Positions 1-10,797 are shown, counted from the stretch's first letter. The stretch: 64,000 bases of DNA from Bathynomus jamesi (GCA_023014485.1 JAJOZX010005515.1:87501-151500), one strand, 5' to 3'. The notes: generated by a model from the letters alone, not told the origin. A program made the numbers and translations.

Positions 1-145
1 TGTATCAAGAAGGTGACACTGCAGCATTGACTGCAATTAATCTTTTTAACGCGATTGACCGTGATGGATTATTTCCAACGCAAACCGTTGATGATATTTG
101 CAGTGAAGCTCCTTACGATCCAACGCAAGGGACTACCATAGAAAT
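1..145 (+). CDS. Partial coding exon, probably upstream exon of the Maverick polymerase gene
   Basis: The reading frame is open from base 3 to base 145, encodes an acidic peptide ending PTQGTTIE, and runs off the left edge. It stops at a good 5' splice site (AT|GTAAGT at 144-151), splitting a codon after two bases. The exon at 462-575 starts with the single base needed to complete the codon. It is not recognisable as a domain. It may be the N-terminal leader of the polymerase gene that resumes at 6600, or an exon of an unrelated gene into which the Maverick landed. Exon calling is by splice signals and frame only. Confidence 0.5.
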
Positions 146-461
146 GTAAGTGTCTATAATTTTATGTTTTTTTTCAATTATTCACAGTGTCAGAAAGAAG
201 ATTATTTCATATATATATGGAGGGATGTAGTATCTCGTCAAATATTTCATTTAGATACTCGCCATTAAGCTAAAATCGCAATTTTTTATGGCAATCTTTT
301 GCATGTTTTTATAAATGTTATTCGGAATTACCTCTTAAATGAGCTTCTCTGAGCGGTTCAAAGATATCTTCACATAATGGGGTCTGTCTTACAATATGTA
401 TACTCTGTATATGTTTTTATTAAAAAAGATTCAATATGAACATTATTCTTTCTCCTTTAAG

Positions 462-575
462 GTCCGATGAGGATTTGACACGTGTTATACAATCTTTTGA
501 AGAACCTCGTGTCATGGACCTGAATACGGAGGATATACCGAACAGTCAGCCCAATGAATGTCACATCGAAATAAT
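462..575 (+). CDS. Internal coding exon (38 codons), acidic, same splice phase as its neighbours
   Basis: It is preceded by a pyrimidine-rich tract and AG (CTCCTTTAAG, ending at 461) and followed by AT|GTGAGT at 574-581. The frame is open throughout and encodes an acidic peptide (SDEDLTRVIQSFEEP near the start, ECHIEI at the end). Its first base completes a Met codon begun in exon 1, and it ends in the same phase. The next compatible acceptor noticed is CCCACAG at 6593-6599, where the joined codon stays open. The endings of exons 1 and 2 resemble each other (TTIEM, HIEIM), which hints at exon duplication. Confidence 0.5.
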
Positions 576-692
576 GTGAGTGTTTTTCGATCTTTTTAGG
601 GGGAAAGAAGCCAATATATTTTCATCAATTTATTAAATGAAAGAAATCAGTACAATAACCATCTTAAACTACAGAATATGCAAACTAACGTT

Positions 693-696
<4 letters not shown>

Positions 697-736
<40 letters not shown>
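697..736. repeat. (TA)n microsatellite
   Basis: About 20 uninterrupted TA units in the non-coding stretch between the second exon and the protease gene. Confidence 0.9.
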
Positions 737-737
<1 letters not shown>

Positions 738-837
738 TACACACGAGAATTGGAAAACGCACAATTGGAAAACTGCTTTTTATCTGTCTGCGTACCATTT
801 CATCATTTCGTTGAGTGTGACACGGATCGAATAATTT

Positions 838-1227
838 TTAAAAAATTATAAATTCTTTACCACGTGACATATGTATGAGAAATGAAATGCAGTACATTCC
901 ACAAGTATTACTAAAATATCCTTGTATCTGGAATGGGTTCCATACAACTTCGGGAATATGTAACTGAGCGAGAAATTTTACAATAACAGGGTCACTCCAG
1001 GGTTGAATTCCGAGTGAATCAAAGTAGTATAGGCGGTGCCTATTTTTAAAATAGATTGCAAACCAATGAATCCCTTCATTACCGATGACATCTGTGTTCA
1101 CAATAAGACTACCGCATTCTCGCGTAGTTGGCAACCTCAGTGTTTCATTCTTTGCAAACACGCCGATAAATTTGGATCGTGTGACTCGTTCACTATTCAT
1201 TACTCTCTGAAGTGTATTTGTATCCAT
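838..1227 (-). CDS. Adenain-like cysteine protease (Maverick PRO), short C-terminus
   Basis: This 129-residue frame carries a His-Asp-Cys arrangement typical of adenovirus-type and Ulp1-type maturation proteases: His in GIHWFAIYF (about residue 54), Asp in YFDSLG (about 70) and the nucleophile in NTCGMYCISF (about 108-113). In Mavericks this enzyme is thought to process capsid proteins during virion assembly. The frame ends about 15 residues after the active Cys, shorter than the usual domain, so the C-terminus may be truncated. It is the last gene of the minus-strand block, with only a 1-base gap to the capsid frame at 1229. The ATG at 1227 gives a sensible start. Confidence 0.8.
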   Translation of the reverse strand: MDTNTLQRVMNSERVTRSKFIGVFAKNETLRLPTTRECGSLIVNTDVIGNEGIHWFAIYFKNRHRLYYFDSLGIQPWSDPVIVKFLAQLHIPEVVWNPFQIQGYFSNTCGMYCISFLIHMSRGKEFIIF

Positions 1228-1228
1228 T

Positions 1229-2515
1229 TTAAAAGTCAGTGATAACGCTCCTAAATCTGTCTACTTCTATTAGGGCTTGCGACTCAAGGTATACTAGTAC
1301 ACTAATAGGTGCGTCTGTAGGCTTGGTGAATTCCAACCTCATTGAGATGTTTCCGCTCAGTTGTGGATTTAAATGCGTATTTACGCTAGCAGATAAGTCA
1401 GGTGTAATGTCAAACGGATAAACGTCAAATTGATCAATGAATTCTTCCTGCGTTACCCCATTACCAAGCTCATCACAATCACCTGCAATATGGACCAGAT
1501 TACTATAGGCTCTCGCGCAAAGAGGTAACACAGCGTCTGATGAATAGTCCGTATTCAATGTTCCACCCAAAGCAATGCCATTAACGTATAGAGTTATATT
1601 TTTAAGTCCGAAATTCTCGAATTTAAAGGCACTCTTTTTATATTTTCCATCCAACGAAGCATGGTCCTGCATGCATTCCGATTAATATCCTTTTAGGAAG
1701 ATTTCTCAGGGCGATGTTTTCTATCTGCTTCGACGCCAACCCTGCAGGCACCGTATATAGTTTGATTTGTACTCTGTGGCGTTTAGTAAATTTTTCTCAA
1801 TTTTTAGTTGTTTTGGTGAACTTAATTTTACTCGTCGTACGCGGAGGTATGTCTCCATAATGTGAACCACAACGGGTTTTGCTGCCTCTTCTTGATCAGC
1901 ATCCAGATTTAAGCAGATCTCAGGACTCGTGCGGGTGAGCTTTATTTTCATATCCACCCCGTTCACAAGCATCTTCTCCTGGAAAGTGAAATCTGTGTGC
2001 AGACGTCCAAAACACTCGTATATCTTCTTTTTATAATTTTTAAATTCGTCCTTTATACTTCTTTCGTCTTTAGTTTGATAATATCCCTCGGCACTTAAAA
2101 AGGTAGCCTTCGCTTCTTTGGAAAAGTTGAGGACATTTTCCAGATAGGCTCGTCGATGATAGTATCCCGTGCCTGACGATATGTTGGCCTGATTTAAATA
2201 TACGTCACACTGGTTGAATATGGAGTGCAGAAAGTTTGTTTCAGTGTATACAGCATATTTGTCATCGCAGTCCGTTCCATCAGAATGGGCTATACGTAGC
2301 TTAGCGTACATGTGCACACAGCTTGGATCAAAAAAGTAAGGGCCTGAGCTGGGTATCACGAATTCTATAGGAGCACTCGGGGAACTAATTGTGTTTAAAG
2401 GGTTAATTGTAATAAAGTCACTGTGCTCAATAGAAACTTGAGTTGGAGGCATCTGAAAAAGGGATAGCTCCGATTTACAGCATTGTGAACTACATGGGTG
2501 GATGAAGCGTGCCAT
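1229..2515 (-). pseudogene. Maverick major capsid protein (hexon-like), frameshifted
   Basis: Two frames cover this gene: an N-terminal part of 264 codons (2515-1721) and a C-terminal part (1672-1229). The frame changes between about 1670 and 1740. The N-terminal part has PPTQVSIEHS followed by a block with IEFVIPSSGPYFFDP. The second part ends MRLEFTKPTDAPISVLVYLE. This layout resembles the double-jelly-roll capsid family of Mavericks/adintoviruses, often annotated in animal genomes as F54H12.2-like. Total length of about 430 codons fits that family. The family assignment is from recalled pattern, not from alignment. The start ATG at 2515 is followed by a Cys-containing leader. Confidence 0.75.
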
Positions 2516-2595
2516 GCCGAGTTAGAAATAGTGCCTCCTCTCTCGACAAGTAGTAAACAAACTATGATTCATGAGATCAATGTCCTTAGCTTATA

Positions 2596-2987
2596 TCAGT
2601 CAAAAAAGTGGTCAACCATAGGCTTCATTCGCTTACAGCACTTCTTTTTTGATATCCTTTTACGTTTAATGCCACGTGATCCCTTCTTCCGTACAGCCCT
2701 CTTCTTCTTCCCAGCACCACGCATTTTTCTCTTTGCATCTTTGACGATTTCGTCCCGTGTATGTTTTAAGTGTTTTTTTTTAGAGCTTCTTTAGGTTTAG
2801 CCCCAGTCAATATGTCTTCTGCCGTGTTAAGGCCTGATTGTAACGCTTTCCTCCCGAGGTATCTGGATCTGGCACCCCTCTTCAGCAAAGGAACAGCCGT
2901 ACGTAGTATGGATGAAAAAATGAACCCAAGTCCACTACCGCGCTGGTATCTCACCCCTCGATAGACAGTGAAAGGCTTTCTATCCAT
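2596..2987 (-). pseudogene. Basic pX-like virion core protein, frameshifted in a poly-T run
   Basis: The first 73 codons (2987-2766) contain a glycine-rich start (YQRGSGLGFIFSS) and LLKRGARSRYLGRKALQSG, like the DNA-binding pX/Mu-type core proteins of adintoviruses. The frame stops at 2766 just after a run of T residues on the plus strand (2773-2780). A different frame continues to a stop at 2596 and is very rich in Lys/Arg (for example MRGAGKKKRAVRKKG). The basic tail and its position between the two capsid genes support the call. Its start overlaps the end of the penton-like frame at 2987. Confidence 0.6.
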
Positions 2988-3807
2988 TATAACTCAGTAG
3001 TGCGTCGAAAGTGTAGCTTCACTGTTAAGCTCCCGTTACCGAATGGGAAGTTTTCACCCTCAATCGTTCTTATATATATTGAGATATTGGTTATTAAATT
3101 AGTTGCGACGTTCACATAATGGGGTCTGTCATATGTAATACTCAAACTCCTTTCTCTATGGTTGGGGATGTGAGCAATGCGCAGCAGGCGTGCCTGGGTG
3201 TCCCCAACAAACTGGTGCTCCACTATATTACTGTAAATATAGCACATGTCTGGGGACTGAGAGCTTTCAGCAAATTTCCCCATCTTCAATTGAAACATTA
3301 AGCTGGACAAGTCACGTTGTGCCTCATGAAATGTCTCTCTTTGGAAGGCTGCGCTATATCGGCCCTCAACCGCAATTGTGAACAGCTCTTTATCTCTAAT
3401 ATTTTTACTAAGCGTTGATTTTAACCTCAATGTGCAAGTGGGCGTGTCTATGTTTACGATTTCAAAAAGTAAATCGTTTGTCAGGTACGAATTTTCAAGA
3501 CTCTTGTTTAAATCCTCCACAATATCCATGGCTGTATCATAATGGCCGAGCGTACAGTACTGTCTAAGATTATGCCTAATTTTTCGCATTCATCGGTGCT
3601 TCTAAGGATCAGAAATATGACCGGTGCTTTTTCAAAAGTTAAAAATTTGGTGGTTAACTGGAGTTCACATATCCCCACCTCATACGAATCACGACCCAAT
3701 TCAATGGGTCCATGGAGCTCTGTTACAAAGTTGGCTAGTGTGTTGTTAGAGTGTACAGACAGGGACGAGGAGGGCGGGAGTGTGACGTAGAAATGGTTAG
3801 GAGCCAT
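2987..3807 (-). pseudogene. Maverick minor capsid (penton-like) protein, frameshifted
   Basis: The N-terminal part (3807-3508) starts FYVTLPPSSSLSVHSNNTLA, a pattern typical of the single-jelly-roll penton protein of Mavericks. The C-terminal part (3589-2987) contains YSNIVEHQFVGDTQARLL and ends SLTVKLHFRR, also typical of that family. The two frames overlap, so a frameshift lies between about 3510 and 3590. The combined length of about 265 codons fits a penton. It lies directly downstream (minus strand) of the integrase gene. Confidence 0.7.
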
Positions 3808-3815
3808 GTTGCATA

Positions 3816-4831
3816 CTATTTAAGCTTCATTATTGCATCAGCTTTTATATAGGTGTTGAAGCTTTCTGGGTATCCTAGCCACTTCACCAGGTACATTTTT
3901 CTCTTTTCTGAACCTTTGCTTCCTAAAATTTTCTCAATTTTAAACACAGTTTTTCCTAAATTAAATGCCATTTTCTGCAACTCCTCGCGGTAAAAGCCTC
4001 CTGAGATTTCTTCCCCATTCAAATCTTCAACGTAATACATCATTATCTCACCTTTACGTCTCATAGCCCTAACTTTAAAAATCTCACGTGTCCTTCCTTG
4101 CTCAAAACCCTTTGCGAATTTATTTCCCGAACGCGACAGCCTTACATAATCATTGATTTTGAAACGTGCACCTCTTTCTAAAACTTCGTTAGGTGTTGTA
4201 CCAATCGTGGGATGGTGTGAGCGGTTGTAGGATGATGCCAATGATTCCAGAATGTCTAGAAATCTGTATGTGTTTTTATGTGTAAATAGCGGTGCATGCG
4301 TTCCTTTATGGTACGTTGAACTCTTTCAGCTAAAGAAGCCTTATGTATAGAATTGGTTGTGTAATAGCTGACACTAAACTCTGTCAACATGTTCTGAAAA
4401 GCACGGCCTATAAATTCCTTCCCCATATCCGTACAAAAATAGCCAGGAACCCTGTTTTCTTTTAACATTAGCGTTTTGGTGGCTTTAGCAACTGTTTCAG
4501 GTGATTTATTTTTCAGAGGAACTAGCCACAGATATCTAGAGAATACATCTATTATGAATAGAATGTAACGGTAACCATCGTTATACACAGAATATCTTTG
4601 CATGTCTGTTAAATCTGCTTGCCAAATAGAATCAATCGAGGCAGCCGTTGTCTTGGCTGTTTTAAACCTTTTTCTCACCGGCTTATGAAGCGTATAAGCG
4701 TCCTGCTCCCGCAAAAATCTCTCAACATCTTTTTTTCCTACTCCGTAAACACTTCTGTATAGTCTATCTACGCCGCCGTAGGAGGCTGGGTTAGAAATGT
4801 CATAATAACGTCTTCTTAATACGTTAGCCAT
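3816..4831 (-). pseudogene. Polinton integrase with C-terminal chromodomain, one frameshift
   Basis: The N-terminal part (4831-4256, 191 codons) has the retroviral-type catalytic triad: Asp in WQADLTDMQ, Asp in CTDMGKEF and Glu in LAERVQRTIKERM. The frame changes near 4245-4256. The continuation (to 3816) has the post-catalytic region with TPNEVLERGARF and then a chromodomain-like segment containing VFKIEKILG and YLVKWLGYPE. Integrases of this kind insert Mavericks into host DNA. The chromodomain may bias the target towards particular chromatin. Only one lesion was seen, fewer than in the polymerase. Confidence 0.85.
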
Positions 4832-4840
4832 TTGCGTATT

Positions 4841-5563
4841 TTAGAGGCACGTGGGTAGGTTGACGTTGTTTATCCTCTTCTTTCTCCTCTTCAAAGGTGT
4901 TACCGCCGGGGGTGACGGCGTCTTCAATTGTGTCACGTGAGTTGCATGTTCCAAGTCTTTTAACCTGTTCAGATTTCCTATCAACGTTTTGGGGACATTT
5001 ATTTGCTGTAGTCTTGCTTTAATATGCTTCCATCCTGATGGTGAGGGCCTATCCCACTTTCTCACCAGATCATGGACAATGTCTACGATATTCGACCCCT
5101 GTACCTTTGATCCTTCCACAATGATCTCGCCTGTATCGGTCCATTGTATGGCTGGGTCCTCATTCAATAGATTATAAAGACTTAAACCTTTATTCCTCAA
5201 TGTATGTGGGAGGGTGCTTTTTAATACATGCTCGATATGTTGTGTGGCCGACCCCTTAATCTTTGGTTGGTCAGCTGTATCGTCGGGTACAGGTCCTATG
5301 TCATCATGTCCATCGTTCCCGTGATGTGCCTAATAACCACAGGAATCTCTGTCGGGTTCTTATAATTTTCGTACTCGTGAAGAAATTTCTGCAGAGCTTC
5401 TTGGTATAAGATTCTCTCTCATCAGGTGTTTTTTCACTGTTTAATAGGGCTAGCAATTCGCTTTCCATTCTTTTAAGTCTGCTTTTACGGGATCTAGATC
5501 CGTGTCTGGATTCCTTTGCAGTGAAGCGTACACCTCGTGTGGAATCACTACCACTTTCTTCAT
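4841..5563 (-). pseudogene. Unassigned Maverick protein (PW/PC-type), broken at N-terminal half
   Basis: A 119-codon frame (5200-4841) has a segment with W-T-D-T-G-E-I and GSNIVDIVHDLVRKW, then PSGWKHIKARLQQINVPKTL. This pattern recurs in Maverick gene sets but has no known function. Upstream, a start at 5563 (MKKVVVIPHEVYASLQ) and scattered open segments down to 5200 look like the rest of the same gene with stops and frame changes near 5300-5470. The last gene start is 10 bases from the integrase start at 4831. Confidence 0.5.
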
Positions 5564-5572
5564 TATATTAAT

Positions 5573-5883
5573 CTAGTCAGTAAAGGACCCAAAACTGAAA
5601 ATAAGATGGGGAGAAATGACCCTCCTGTTTGTACAATAATTCGTTTTTTCTTCGCTACAGTTTGACTTTTACGAGCGAGTGCGTATTATGTTCTTGTAAC
5701 GGCGTAGGCGAGCCTTCTGAGGTGGTTTCATTGATACATTGCAATTTATAACGTTAAGACAGATTTCACAGATGCATTTTAAAAAGTCGGAGTCGATATT
5801 TTTAATAAACATCTGCTGCATTGCCCGGGGCAGTCGATGATAGATTTTTATTAATTCACGTATTTCTTTAGTCTCTTTGTCAT
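5573..5883 (-). pseudogene. Small basic protein with hydrophobic C-terminus, Maverick-associated, two frameshifts
   Basis: The start ATG at 5883 overlaps the TGA of the ATPase gene (ATGA). The peptide starts MTKRLKKYVN, then in another frame contains LKCICEICLNVINCNVSM and RRYKNIIRTR. After a further frame change near 5670 it ends with a Lys-rich stretch and a hydrophobic tail (FLPILFSVLGPLL). Proteins with this layout are common beside Maverick ATPases, with unknown role (a core or membrane-active peptide is a guess). Two breaks, near 5850 and 5670, disrupt the frame. Confidence 0.5.
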
Positions 5884-6518
5884 TCTGGAATATACACCGT
5901 TTCAGGCTCGTTTGGAAATATATTCGTTCTTAGAAGCACCCTAAACGTGTTTCGCGGATGAAGGTCGCAAAGCAAATATCCGTAACGCGTGCTTGTAGCT
6001 TCTTTATAAACTTCCAAAAACTCCTTACGCTGATTCGGGAACATTTGATTGGCTAATACCCCAATTTGTGATACATCTCTACGTTGTGCGAATAAGACTA
6101 GATATTGTGTATTTAACGACACATCGCGCATGTATCTATTTTTGAAAAATAGATTCTGATTGATGAAGAACACGCTTATGTTAAGATGGTGGGAGAATAC
6201 TGTAAATGTCTCGGCAAACGTTTTATCCATCTCCAACATGAGATCGTCAATTACAATGACTGTATGCTCATTTCTCTTTAACGAATTAACGTCGTATACA
6301 CCTTTGTGGAACAAAATATCATCTTGGTACTCGTTGAACACTGATTGATACGTCGAATAGCACCATATAACTTTATGCACAAATTTTGAGAACATCTCTC
6401 CCTTTTCTTTAATGATTTTAAGCATAAACACAGTTTTACCACATCCTGTAGGTCCAGATATAATACATGTGGATGGGCTTTTGAATCTGAATTTCTCTAC
6501 AGAGTCCATTTCTAACAC
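5880..6518 (-). CDS. FtsK/HerA (A32-like) genome-packaging ATPase
   Basis: This uninterrupted 212-residue frame has Walker A (GPTGCGKT, about residues 21-28) and Walker B (TVIVIDDLM, about residues 86-94), followed by a polar stretch ending in FINQNLF that fits sensor/arginine-finger regions of the family. In Mavericks and related viruses it pumps DNA into the capsid. It is the best-preserved gene of the element. It is the first gene of the minus-strand block, 81 bases from the divergent polymerase exon at 6600, and its stop overlaps the start of the next small gene. Confidence 0.85.
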   Translation of the reverse strand: MLEMDSVEKFRFKSPSTCIISGPTGCGKTVFMLKIIKEKGEMFSKFVHKVIWCYSTYQSVFNEYQDDILFHKGVYDVNSLKRNEHTVIVIDDLMLEMDKTFAETFTVFSHHLNISVFFINQNLFFKNRYMRDVSLNTQYLVLFAQRRDVSQIGVLANQMFPNQRKEFLEVYKEATSTRYGYLLCDLHPRNTFRVLLRTNIFPNEPETVYIPE

Positions 6519-6599
6519 GTCACACTCCTAAGTGTGTCATTTACAAAATATTACAAATTTTGAGTGCTGTTCCTTATATTTTGTTTTCTTCTCCCACAG

Positions 6600-9500
6600 A
6601 ACCGTGAATGACGATGATGTACAGCACCCCATCATCGACATTACGGATGACCCCGACGACAGTGTAGTTGTGATCACAGAATCCTCCCACACCGACGAAT
6701 CACCAGCGCCACCGGTAGCACGTTCAAAGCGGAGATATGATGAAGAGTTCCCCACGTCAGGTGTAAAGCGCGTTAGGGGTGCTAGAACACCAGTAATAGA
6801 GCCCCAACCCTCAACGTCTTAAGCAACAAGCCCCCCAATAGCACTTTCCGCCAATATATCCCCTTATTCATCCTCCACAGCAGCTCCCCGTTCTGTTGAG
6901 GCTGCAGTAATAGAGCCCCAACCCACAACGTCTTACGACACAAGCCTCACAAAGGTACCTTCCTCAAATATAGCGTCTGGTACAACCTCCACAACAGCTC
7001 CCCGTTCTGTTGGGGATGGCATAACATTCGAGTTGGTGCGCACCGCAACCCCCACCCCGGCCTTGACTAGAAATCGGTATATATTCAGGGTTGATCCTAG
7101 ATACATGTATAGCAATGGTATTGAACACGCACTACGGCGCGTAGTAGAGCGTGTTGTGGCGTTTGCCCTTCAGAACCGTAACGAGCGTGAAGTCAGGACG
7201 AGGCTGTCCTTCAGATTCGGATCAGATGACGGTGATGTAGATGATTATTGGGTAGTATTGCCCATCAGGCGTCTGACGGCTGAAGATGTAGAGTATATAT
7301 TAGGACGTATAATGCAGGCTTCACAAAGTAGTATAGCCTTCAATATGGACACCTTCACGATAAATATTGACCGTGTATTCCGTGTTGCGAAACATAGTGC
7401 CATACCGTATACGCTTAACTTCAATTCTCCGATTATTTACCGAAAGCATATAAACGTCGATCGTGGTTGCGGCTTTATAGCAGTAGTCTTAGCTCGTATG
7501 TTTACTGTACTAAATACACAGGCCACAAAAATTTGGTTGCCTACAGTAGTGGAGCGTGCCCGTAAACTAGCTGTAGACTGTGAACTTGAGTTTGACTGTG
7601 CTATGGGGCCTGAAGAGCTGAGAAGGGTAGAGCAGGAAATGAATGTTCGTATAGTTGTATTTGGACTGGATGATCGTCGTAGAACTGTGTATGGTTTTAA
7701 AAGCTACAAGACCCCTACTTATTTTAGGATTGTCAGGGACAACATATCTCCCCATCCGTAATATAAAGTGGCTTTACGCGAGTTATGACAAAAGTCGAAA
7801 ATATGGGCGACATCATGACTTGTTTAAGGGGTGTCTCGAGTTTGCGGATGATATAGTGAAACATTGTAAAGAATGTCACATGGTATGTGAACAGTGTAAA
7901 AGTACCAAATGTGAAAGCCGTGTAGTTGAAGCTGAGAAGAGAGAGTGTGATGTGTGAGGATGCACATTTTTCAATAATAGCTGTTTTGAACTCCATAAAT
8001 CAATTGGCACGTGCAGGAAAATGAGAATCTGTGAATGTGGTATGTTTCACATGATGGATAATTGGGGAAATTTCAAGCACAAATGTAATGAGATTCACTG
8101 TTCTACATGCCATGAGAAATATAAGGCGGGCGGAGTAAAACATGTGTGTTACTGTATATGAAAGACGCCAAGCCTAAAAACAACCCTTGTAGAACTGTGT
8201 ACTACGATATAGAAACATACACGAACGCTGAAACCAAAGAGGTTATTCCACATTTACTTGTGAGTCAGACTATCTGTGATGAGTGTATGGACATCGAGTG
8301 TGATGATGCCACAAGTGTGGTAAACGGACAAACGTTTTTAAAACGAATGCCACGATAGCCCTGTAAAGCTCTTTGCGTCCTATATTGTCAAGTTGGCGGA
8401 CAAGTTCAAAAAATGACTGTATATTCTCGCCCATAATGGGGCAAAATTTGACACACAGTTTTTTTATAAGGAGTTGCTTGAGCACGAATCCTCTGAGATA
8501 TTTACAGGTGATCCCTTGAAAAGAGGCAACAAATTAATACAGATGCAGATAAGAGGCAATGTACAATTTAAAGACACTTTATTATTCACACCTTGTAAAT
8601 TAGCAAAGCTACCCAAGGTGATGGGCGTAGCAGCTGAAGTTTCAAAAGGATATTTCCCTTACACATTCCTCACTAGCGAAACTTTAAATTACGTAGGTCT
8701 ACCTCCACCCAAACATTACTTTAACTATGAATGTATGAGTACAGATGAACGTGAAGATTTTAACCAATACTACAACAGTTTTAATGAATCTAGTCCTTAT
8801 AATATAGCTTATGAATGTGAGCGTTATTGCGTGAATGATGTGCGCGTGCTGAGAGTATGTTTCCAGGCCTTTAGAAGGATGTACATAGGCCGTTTCAAAT
8901 GCGATCCGTTGCAAGTCGCAACCACCATCGCCTCATTATGTTTTACAGTGTTCAAGAATAACTTCATGCCTAAAGACACCTTAGCCATTATTCACAGAAA
9001 CAATCCCCGCAGTTATGGGCACAAGGCTATTTACTGGCTCATACACCTACAGCAGCAGACAGGTGTATACATAAAGCATGCCCGCAACACGGGTGAAGTA
9101 CCCATTAAGGTTAATGGTCGTTTTTTGGGTTGATGGACTAAGTGAAAACCGTGCCACTGGTGAGAAGACTGTGTACTCCTTTAACGGTTGCTGGTGGCAC
9201 GGATGCCCCCGTCCTGAGTGTGGAATCGCAGGAGATATCCACGGTAGATCTCCTGCCGACTGTCTTGCGTGGACCGCACCCGCGATCAACTTATAGGATC
9301 CCAGTTCACTCACAAAGTCTTGTGGGAACATGAGTATGATGCACGGATGGAGGCAGACGGACAGTTCCGTGAAGAAATAAACACGATCAAGCGCTCAATG
9401 GTGCTGGATCCTCTCAAATGCGGTGATAGCTTGTTCGGAGGGCGTACAAATCCCTTCAAGCTATACTTTCCGCCTACGGAGGGTGTGAAACTCCATTACT

Positions 9501-10797
9501 ACGATTTCTGTTCTTTATACCCCTACGTGATGAAGAACAATCCATACCCCGTAGGTGCGCCTGAGAAACTGGGGACCTGACCTACCCTCCATCGACGAGT
9601 TCTCAAGAAATTTGAACGGGTACTATTTGGCCTTTCTTTCGTAGACGTACCCCCCTCGCAATTTATGGATGCCGATCTTACCCGTCGTTATCGATCACAA
9701 GCTCATGTTTCCCCTGTGCGTGAAGTGCGCAGAAGAGAACAATGGTGATTGTGACCATACAACTCACCAGCGTAAGAGAGGTGTATATACAAGTCCAGAG
9801 CTGGATCTAGCTGTTCGCCATGGATACAGCATATTGAAGATACATGAGGTGTGGAGGTTTCAGAAGCTACCCAACCTTTTCACACATATATAAACGCTTT
9901 TTTGAAAGATAAGGTCGAAGCATCAGGATATCCGCGAGGAGTTGATACCGAAGATGAAAAATCGGCCTATATTCAACGTTACCGTGACCGTGAAGGTATA
10001 CAGCTTGACCGATCCCAAATTGTAAAGAACCCTGGCAAGCGTTTTAGTGCAAAGTTGTGTCTAAACAGTCTTTGGGGAAAATTTGCACAGAATACCGGCA
10101 AAGGGAACATTCATTTGGCACAAAGTTATAGTGAAGTCTGGGATTATGCCAATGCTCCCGATAAAGAGGTCATGGAGATCATGAATGTAGGTAATACTTA
10201 CATAATAAAGTACAACAATACCGAATTGGCCACAGATACCTCACGGGTTACAAACATACCTGTGGCCAGCTTCACAACGGCCTACGCCCGCATAAAACTT
10301 TGGGGTTATTGCATTCTCTTGGGCGGAAGGTATTGTACGCTGATACAGATAGTGTGATATTCATAGAGAGGGAGGGTGAATACATGCCTCCTATTGGTGA
10401 ATTCCTCGGTGAGTTGAATGACGAGATCAAGGACGAGTATGGAGACATCGCATACGCCGACTCTTTTGTCTCAACAGGACCAAAAACTTATGGGGTACAG
10501 GTGAGGGTGGGTGAGGATATGAAATATATCGTGAAGGCAAAGGGTATCAAGCTCAATCATGCGAATCGGCGGGTCATTAACTTTGAATCGTTGAAGGATC
10601 TAGTGTGTTTGATGATGATGATGATGAGAGCGATCGGCCTCCCCAACTAACTGTAGGCACCCATAATTTTCGGGCGCAGAAGCTGGGGGGCGTGAAGGAA
10701 CTTAGGGGGACAAAGGTGTGCCGTAACACCTATAGGAAACGTTACCAGTTACCTGGTATCTATGATACCGTACCCTTTGGATACCATAACCTTTGAT
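6600..10797 (+). pseudogene. Protein-primed type DNA polymerase B (Maverick POLB), many lesions
   Basis: The N-terminal part is acidic and Ser/Thr/Pro-rich with a basic patch (SKRRYDEE), then a domain up to about 7760, then a Cys/His-rich segment (about 7850-8160). Exonuclease motifs follow: YYDIETYT (8202), AHNGAKFDTQF (about 8430), YCVNDVRVL (about 8826). Polymerase motifs are YYDFCSLYPYV (about 9500), KLCLNSLWGKF (about 10050) and YADTDSVIF (about 10332). Breaks include a TAA at 6820, frame changes near 7750, 8155, 8345, 9126, 9290, 9580, 9890, 10330 and 10610, and stops near 7956 and 8420. No in-frame Met lies between 6600 and about 7105, so the start must come from an upstream exon or has been lost. 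All catalytic motifs remain readable, suggesting fairly recent decay. Confidence 0.85.
6793..7020 (+). repeat. In-frame tandem duplication, 2 x 114 bp, in POLB N-terminus
   Basis: Units 6793-6906 and 6907-7020 both begin GTAATAGAGCCCCAACCC and end near CCCCGTTCTGTTG. The period of 38 codons keeps the frame. The first unit has TAA where the second has TAC, so the stop at 6820 arose after the duplication. Confidence 0.8.

Larger units (their letters stand above)
576..6599 (+). other. Proposed 6-kb intron holding the antisense Maverick gene block
   Basis: It is bounded by GTGAGT at 576 and a pyrimidine-rich tract plus ACAG at 6593-6599. All structural genes of the element (protease to ATPase) lie inside on the opposite strand. 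The proposal rests on frame and phase compatibility and on the absence of any in-frame Met in the first 500 bases of the downstream exon. No transcript was seen. Confidence 0.4.

Noticed and set aside
637..834. Open frame with a long Ile-Tyr run
   Set aside because: It is produced by the (TA)n microsatellite. Other IYIYIY frames (for example 16294-16515, 27037-27234, 58302-58514) were dropped for the same reason.
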